IMG/VR virus record: IMGVR_UViG_3300003319_000115
Span: 1 to 53,730 of that record
Reading direction: 5' to 3' (one strand)
DNA length: 53,730 nucleotides
Origin: a virus
The notes under the pieces were generated by a model. That model had not been told where the DNA came from. It worked only from the letters and a program-made list of their open reading frames with translations, and made no database searches. Each line of letters starts with the position of its first letter. Position 1 is the first letter of the stretch. Positions 49,941-53,730 of this stretch are shown here, piece after piece. Position numbers and translations under genes: made by a program.

Positions 49941-50151
49941 CTGGATTTGCGAAATTTGTGAGATTGATTATGAATAACGTAGACGACCACACACGAAGCT
50001 ACTAGGTCGTGAAGGTCACACCTTTATCGTCTGTAAAGACTGTGGCCCGGCGGTAGCTAAACAGTTATCCGTTATGAATGATCGGGCTGAAACAGTAAGA
50101 AAAAGAAAGCGGGCTAAGACACTAACGCCTCCACCTGAGGCTATTACCTAA
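49933..50151 (+). pseudogene. Zinc-finger gene interrupted by an in-frame TAA
   Basis: From GTG 49933 one frame reads VTNWICEICEIDYE, TAA (49975-49977), then without a frame change continues to GREGHTFIVCKDCGPAVAKQ, a basic tail and a second stop at 50149-50151. The two halves hold one CxxC pair each, so together they make a zinc ribbon of 72 residues, but neither half is a sensible protein. Simplest: nonsense mutation. Readthrough is an alternative; the nearby tRNA-Leu has anticodon TAA, which decodes TTA and not TAA. Confidence 0.65.
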
Positions 50152-50160
50152 GCCTCAACA

Positions 50161-50243
50161 GCCACTATGGCGAAATCGGTAAACGCAAGAGACTTAAAAT
50201 CTCTCACCCTTTGGGTTTGTGGGTTCGAGTCCCACTAGTGGCA
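50161..50243 (+). tRNA. tRNA-Leu (anticodon TAA)
   Basis: Class II tRNA of 83 bases: acceptor GCCACTA/TAGTGGC with A discriminator, anticodon stem AGAGA/TCTCT with loop CTTAAAA, long variable arm, T-arm GTGGGTTCGAGTCCCAC. No encoded CCA. Reads Leu TTA/TTG. Confidence 0.92.
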
Positions 50244-50248
50244 TTATT

Positions 50249-50548
50249 ATGGAAGAACAACAAGAAACAACTACCGATCCCTCCGTTATAGCCTCGCGTC
50301 ACCGCACCCATCAAGTAGAAACGTTAGAGTTGGAATCAATGATTGCATTTAGAGAAGCTGTAGGAATGCACATAGGCTTACTTCACTTACGCCGAGAGGG
50401 GAACGTTAACACTAATATGCGTTCTCTTTACCGTAACTCCGAAACTCTCCTTCACATTGAGTTCGAAAAACTAATGGACAAAGCCGTTAACAAGTGGCTT
50501 GAAATGAGAAAGATTCAACTTGTTCAGAAAAAGTTAGGAGAACGTTAG
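50249..50548 (+). CDS. Helical hypothetical protein after tRNA-Leu
   Basis: 99 residues from ATG 50249, 5 bases after the tRNA; the longer frame from 50219 would begin inside it. Helical (LELESMIAFREAVGMHIGLLHL, FEKLMDKAVNKWLEMRK). The family is not recognised. Confidence 0.55.
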   Translation: MEEQQETTTDPSVIASRHRTHQVETLELESMIAFREAVGMHIGLLHLRREGNVNTNMRSLYRNSETLLHIEFEKLMDKAVNKWLEMRKIQLVQKKLGER

Positions 50549-50574
50549 TAATCACCGTATAACACTAATCAATA

Positions 50575-51108
50575 ATGATCCGTCCAATTAAAGATCAAGT
50601 ATTTGTTAGACCAATCTTCGATCCTGATACTAGTCCAACTGGACTTATCATTATTCCCGATGAAGCTAAAGAGCGTTGTGACCAAGGCATTGTCAAGTAT
50701 GTGGGGCCTGACGTGCGAGATGTTAGAGTGGGTGATTACGTTCTATTCGGAGGATACAATGGAACGTTAATTAGGTTAACGGAACCTAATGAGTTACTTA
50801 TAGTTTTCCGTGAACCCTGGATTCATGCTATTCTAACAGACGTTGATAACATCACTGTAAACGGACTTTACTACGAAGATGTAAATTCAACTATAGATTT
50901 AGCCCGATTAATTCATAACTTTATCGTAACAAATTTGAGTGCATTACATAATGGTGTTTCATCAATAGATGAAAATGAGTTTGCTCAATACTTAGCAGAA
51001 CAAGGTTACAAGAAAATTTTCCCTGCCACTTACGAGACAGCAGTAGAGTTCCTTGCGCAAGAATTCACTAACCAGAGGAAAACGTTCGATGTCAAAACAG
51101 TTAAGTGA
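50575..51108 (+). CDS. GroES-like co-chaperonin with C-terminal extension
   Basis: 177 residues. Residues 1-83 have the GroES fold pattern: IRPIKDQVFVRPI, SPTGLIIIPDEAKERCDQG (mobile loop region), KYVGPDVRDVRVGDYVLFGGYNG and a final FREPWIHAIL. Residues 84-177 are an added alpha-helical part (FIVTNLSALHNGVSSID) not present in normal GroES. Phage GroES proteins replace or adapt host GroES to help fold capsid proteins; the extension may change partner choice. It overlaps the MazG-like gene by 20 bases. Confidence 0.8.
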   Translation: MIRPIKDQVFVRPIFDPDTSPTGLIIIPDEAKERCDQGIVKYVGPDVRDVRVGDYVLFGGYNGTLIRLTEPNELLIVFREPWIHAILTDVDNITVNGLYYEDVNSTIDLARLIHNFIVTNLSALHNGVSSIDENEFAQYLAEQGYKKIFPATYETAVEFLAQEFTNQRKTFDVKTVK

Positions 51109-51424
51109 ATTACAAAAGGAAATTTATGCATGGGCTCAGTCTAAGGGTTGGTGGGAAGAAGGTGACAGAAATCATGGACAATTAATGTTGCTTATGGTTA
51201 GTGAGTTGACAGAAGCTCACGAAGAATTGAGACATGGACACAACGTTAAAGAAATTTACTATAACGAATCAAAGCCCGAAGGCGTCCCAATTGAACTTGC
51301 AGATTGCGTAATTCGTATTCTTGATTACTGTGCACATTACGACATCAATCTAGAAGCTGCCATTAACATTAAGATGGAGTACAATAAGACTCGACCCTAT
51401 CGTCATGGAAATAAAACAGCGTAG
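51089..51424 (+). CDS. MazG-like NTP pyrophosphohydrolase
   Basis: 111 residues from ATG 51089. ELTEAHEELRHG (ExxxxEE site) followed by ELADCVIRILDYC (second metal-binding ExxD) is the all-alpha MazG/dUTPase-like signature. Hydrolyses NTPs or (p)ppGpp-related substrates; in phages it shifts host nucleotide pools. The last helix includes INLEAAINIKMEYNKTRP, as in typical MazG proteins. Confidence 0.8.
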   Translation: MSKQLSELQKEIYAWAQSKGWWEEGDRNHGQLMLLMVSELTEAHEELRHGHNVKEIYYNESKPEGVPIELADCVIRILDYCAHYDINLEAAINIKMEYNKTRPYRHGNKTA

Positions 51425-51680
51425 TATATGTCCAAGGTGTGAGAAACTAGTTGCTGCCGATGGCATTCACACTTGTTACGACGCGCGTTTAGTTCGTGTA
51501 GAACAAGCCGCATATAAAATGTGGCGGAATATGATTGTAGGATTTAAAACAATTCCTACAGCCTATGAAGTAAAGAATTGGATTGATACAACGTATAGAG
51601 AAGAAAGTAAGGAAATAAGCCTTGAACTCGTAGCCTTGTGGATTCAACATTGGTCGAGTAAACCTTTAGATATGAGCTAA
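51405..51680 (+). CDS. Small zinc-finger protein
   Basis: 91 residues; CPRC (about 9-12) and HTC (about 22-24) could form a zinc site; then helical (RVEQAAYKMWRNMIV; SLELVALWIQHW). Overlaps the MazG-like gene by 20 bases. The family is not recognised. Confidence 0.55.
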   Translation: MEIKQRSICPRCEKLVAADGIHTCYDARLVRVEQAAYKMWRNMIVGFKTIPTAYEVKNWIDTTYREESKEISLELVALWIQHWSSKPLDMS

Positions 51681-51682
51681 CA

Positions 51683-51913
51683 ATGGAAAAGGAACGCCTA
51701 GCTGAAGGTATGAGTGTGCAACCTCCAGAGTTCTTGTTACAGTTTTTTGAGTACAAGCACCTACCACTCCATTTGCAAGAAGTCAGTATAGAATTCTACA
51801 CACTCGCACAATGGCTCATTGACAATCTTCCCCGTAATCCCGAACGTACTGTTGCACTCCGTAAGCTCCTAGAAGCTAAAGACTGTGCCGTCAGAGCGAG
51901 GTTAGCAAAATGA
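51683..51913 (+). CDS. Acb2-like (cyclic-nucleotide sponge) candidate
   Basis: 76 residues. Core: FFEYKHLPLHLQEVSIEFY, then LPRNPERTVALRKLLEAKD and CAVRARL. This two-helix pattern, with ERTVALRKLLEAKDxAVRA, is shared by a widespread family of small phage proteins placed with Acb2/Tad1 cyclic-nucleotide sponges that sequester CBASS or Thoeris messengers. The assignment is by pattern; binding to any nucleotide is not shown. Overlaps next gene by 4 bases. Confidence 0.55.
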   Translation: MEKERLAEGMSVQPPEFLLQFFEYKHLPLHLQEVSIEFYTLAQWLIDNLPRNPERTVALRKLLEAKDCAVRARLAK

Positions 51914-52143
51914 GTGAGATGATCTACACAGCCGAAGATGCACAGAGAGTGAAGTCTGAGGGAAAGCGTATGGTTAAGAAAACTCCCACATATGTTATTC
52001 CTATCCCCGGTCCATGTACAGTTCGTACAGAAGAAGGTTCTATCCTCGTTAATGAAGATGGCTACCTTGCAACAAATGAGGAAGCAGATAGAGTTTGGCC
52101 CATTAGTAAGGATTACATTGAAAAGAACTACACAGAAGCCTAA
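51910..52143 (+). CDS. Hypothetical 77-residue protein
   Basis: Begins in a 4-base overlap with the Acb2-like gene. Beta-rich centre (YVIPIPGPCTVRTEEGSILVNEDG) then helical end. Family unknown. Confidence 0.55.
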   Translation: MSEMIYTAEDAQRVKSEGKRMVKKTPTYVIPIPGPCTVRTEEGSILVNEDGYLATNEEADRVWPISKDYIEKNYTEA

Positions 52144-52152
52144 AACTAAACC

Positions 52153-52181
52153 TTGACTTTCGTGGGCCAGAGTGTTATATT
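52153..52181 (+). promoter_or_regulatory. Phage-type sigma70-like promoter D
   Basis: TTGACT (52153-52158), 17-base spacer, TATATT (52176-52181). Arms GGGCCAGA (52164-52171) and TCTGGCCC (52197-52204) are an 8-bp perfect inverted repeat around the -10 box. It drives the small gene at 52216 and the polymerase. Confidence 0.85.
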
Positions 52182-52215
52182 ATAGATATAACAACTTCTG
52201 GCCCGCTTTATTTCT

Positions 52216-52446
52216 ATGGCAACAATAGTAAAGCTAATTAATGGTCCGTTTCACAGCCAAGTAAGGCACGTTGAATCATGGGAAGATACAATTAAAATAG
52301 AATATGTAAGTATGCAAGATTTACATGATAGTATGTTTAAACAACAGACACCGCCAACCTATGTTGGTTGGTATGTAAGAAAGCGTAATAGTCAAACTAA
52401 TGAAATAGCTTTTTTTTGGGAACAAAATGACCCTAATAGGAAATAA
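52216..52446 (+). CDS. Hypothetical protein before the polymerase
   Basis: 76 residues; beta-rich, ending ERFFWEQNDPNRK-like charged sequence. First gene of promoter D; overlaps the polymerase start by 20 bases. Not recognised. Confidence 0.55.
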   Translation: MATIVKLINGPFHSQVRHVESWEDTIKIEYVSMQDLHDSMFKQQTPPTYVGWYVRKRNSQTNEIAFFWEQNDPNRK

Positions 52447-53730
52447 ACCAGTTCCCGGCACCGGCCCCACTAACTCCAACATTCTCCTAGTTGGTGAAGC
52501 TCCGGGCGCTGATGAGGAACGTTTAGGAGAACCATTTGTTGGTTATTCGGGCGAGTTGTTGATGAACGTATTGGGACGCAACGGTATATCCCGCAACGAA
52601 GTCCGTCTCGATAACCTTTGTCACTACCGCCCGTCATCAAATAAGTTTCAGAACCTTGTAGGTTCCAAGGAACTTGTTCAAGGAATCCTCTCCCTTCATG
52701 ATTACCTCTCCAATCACAGACCCAACATTATCATTGCGTTGGGGAGCCAGCCACTTAAATACCTCACTGGAAAGGTTGGTATTGACAGATACCGTGGTTC
52801 TTTCCTCACTACCAACTTTAAAGACATACCGCCTATTAAGGTATTACCCACATATCATCCCGCTGCCGTATTGCGTGATCGGAAGCTCTACCCGATCTTC
52901 GACTTCGACATACGTCGTGGAATTTCTGATTCGAGTTTTCCCGATTTGCGGCTACCAGAGTACAATTTTGTACTTAATCCACAAGGTCTTGAAAGAGAGG
53001 AATGGACTGAGAAGTTATGCAACGCTAGAAAGCTGGCCGTTGACATCGAGGCTGTTAAAGATTCAACTCAAATCATCTGTGTGGGATTTGCCCTGGATGA
53101 AAAAACAGCAGTAGTTTTTCCGTACGATCATAATAATTACGAGAACATTGATCGAGTTTTACGTAGTGCTGCCACTAAAGTGTTTCACTTTGGCACTTAC
53201 GATAGCATCATGTTGGAGTTAAATGGACATGAAATTAAAAATTACAGCAGAGATACGCTCGTCGGACTTCACACTATCAATCCAGAACTTCCAAAATCTC
53301 TCGCCTTTGCAACTTCTATCTACACAAGACAACCTTATTACAAAGACGATGGACGAGGTTCACTCCCTAGCGATGCGAAAGCTTGGGGCAAGAAAAGAGA
53401 CAGAAACGATGTCTATGAATATAACGCTAAAGATTGTTGCGTCACCTGGTTGATTGATGAGAGGGAGCAGGAATATATTAGTGCTGATCCTCACTTTAAA
53501 GCGACATATGAACTAGAAATAAACTTAATTCCCGTAGCCCGCAAAATGAGTAAAACGGGAATGTTAGTGGACATGAAGCGTAGAGAGATGCTAAGAGTAG
53601 CCCTCCTCAATAAGTGGGCCAAAAAGCAATTTGCCTTAGATAAGCTCGTTGGTGAATCTGTAAATGTACGCTCACCGAAACTAAAAGATATTCTCTATGG
53701 AAAGTTCAAGCTTCCTGTCCAAAAGCTACG
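52427..53730 (+). CDS. polA: UDG-like domain fused to DNA polymerase I (5' part; continues at base 1)
   Basis: Frame open to the window end and continuing at base 2 (571 residues in all). Residues 1-165 are a family-4-type uracil-DNA glycosylase domain: VGEAPGADEERLGEPFVGYSG (23-42) and PTYHPAAVLRD (141-151); the extra Cys of Fe-S family-4 enzymes are mostly missing, as in the glycosylase-like domain of phage SPO1 polymerase. Residues 180-345 are the 3'-5' exonuclease: LAVDIEA (Exo I, D206/E208), HFGTYDSIML (Exo II, D259) and YNAKDCCVT (Exo III, D336). The polymerase palm/fingers are in the separate gene at 550. Proofreading is expected to work. Confidence 0.9.
   Translation, partial: MTLIGNKPVPGTGPTNSNILLVGEAPGADEERLGEPFVGYSGELLMNVLGRNGISRNEVRLDNLCHYRPSSNKFQNLVGSKELVQGILSLHDYLSNHRPNIIIALGSQPLKYLTGKVGIDRYRGSFLTTNFKDIPPIKVLPTYHPAAVLRDRKLYPIFDFDIRRGISDSSFPDLRLPEYNFVLNPQGLEREEWTEKLCNARKLAVDIEAVKDSTQIICVGFALDEKTAVVFPYDHNNYENIDRVLRSAATKVFHFGTYDSIMLELNGHEIKNYSRDTLVGLHTINPELPKSLAFATSIYTRQPYYKDDGRGSLPSDAKAWGKKRDRNDVYEYNAKDCCVTWLIDEREQEYISADPHFKATYELEINLIPVARKMSKTGMLVDMKRREMLRVALLNKWAKKQFALDKLVGESVNVRSPKLKDILYGKFKLPVQKL
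53707..53730. repeat. Right copy of the 24-bp terminal repeat
   Basis: Identical to bases 1-24; the end of the circularly closed sequence. The polymerase frame passes through it unbroken. Confidence 0.9.

Noticed and set aside
49975-49977. tRNA-Leu(TAA) as a suppressor for the in-frame TAA
   Set aside because: Its anticodon TAA pairs with TTA codons, not with TAA stop codons.
1-53730. CRISPR array or insertion sequence
   Set aside because: No regularly spaced identical repeats and no transposase; repeats seen have two or three copies only.
1-53730. Integrase, excisionase or repressor
   Set aside because: Every frame above about 100 residues was considered and none shows tyrosine- or serine-recombinase or CI-like motifs; phage judged lytic.

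Overview
The window looks like one complete, circularly closed genome of a tailed bacteriophage (unique length about 53.7 kb). Its first 24 bases are repeated as its last 24, and a DNA polymerase gene runs off the right end and continues in frame from base 2. Base composition is AT-rich. No integrase, repressor or partition gene is seen, so a lytic phage is likely. The virion set (portal, HK97-like capsid, flat head-tail adaptor, beta-propeller hub protein, GNAT-like protein, three successive internal proteins, no tape measure or sheath) points to a podovirus-like particle. The host cannot be named. No phage RNA polymerase was recognised and four near-identical sigma70-like promoters are present, so host RNA polymerase probably transcribes the genome.

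There are two transcription blocks. The minus strand from about 29.26 kb down to 3.05 kb is the late block: tail fibre candidates, terminase, small membrane/lysis proteins, an HNH protein, portal, scaffold candidate, capsid, connector, an M15 endolysin, hub and fibre proteins, and finally ejection proteins ending in a 1969-residue one. The plus strand from 30.01 kb through the right end and on to 3.05 kb is the early/replication block. It has many very small, overlapping genes (many with CxxC zinc motifs), a SNF2 helicase, a DpdA-like 7-deazaguanine DNA-modification enzyme, two GNAT or macro-like small enzymes, a recombination set (Cas4/RecB-like nuclease, Sak4-like ATPase, DUF669-like ssDNA binder), a GroES-like protein, a MazG-like pyrophosphohydrolase, an Acb2-like protein, a uracil-glycosylase/DNA polymerase I fusion split into two genes, and a DUF3987-like ATPase. 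The blocks diverge from a 750-base noncoding region (29.26-30.01 kb) and converge with only 2 bases between stop codons at 3.05 kb.

The most unusual part is noncoding RNA. Between tRNA-Lys and tRNA-Gln lie about 670 bases with no gene but with six consecutive modules, each closed by a 6-11 bp perfect stem and internally branched. More structured sequence lies just upstream. This resembles, in size and setting beside phage tRNAs, the giant ornate RNAs of phages (GOLLD/ROOL-type), but membership is not established. A second structured stretch of about 315 bases ends in a textbook terminator just upstream of the dpdA-like gene. Other notable items are a 42-base-arm inverted repeat around an A-rich segment, a three-copy 43-base repeat, promoter-associated inverted repeats whose arms differ in sequence, and a zinc-finger gene interrupted by one in-frame TAA.
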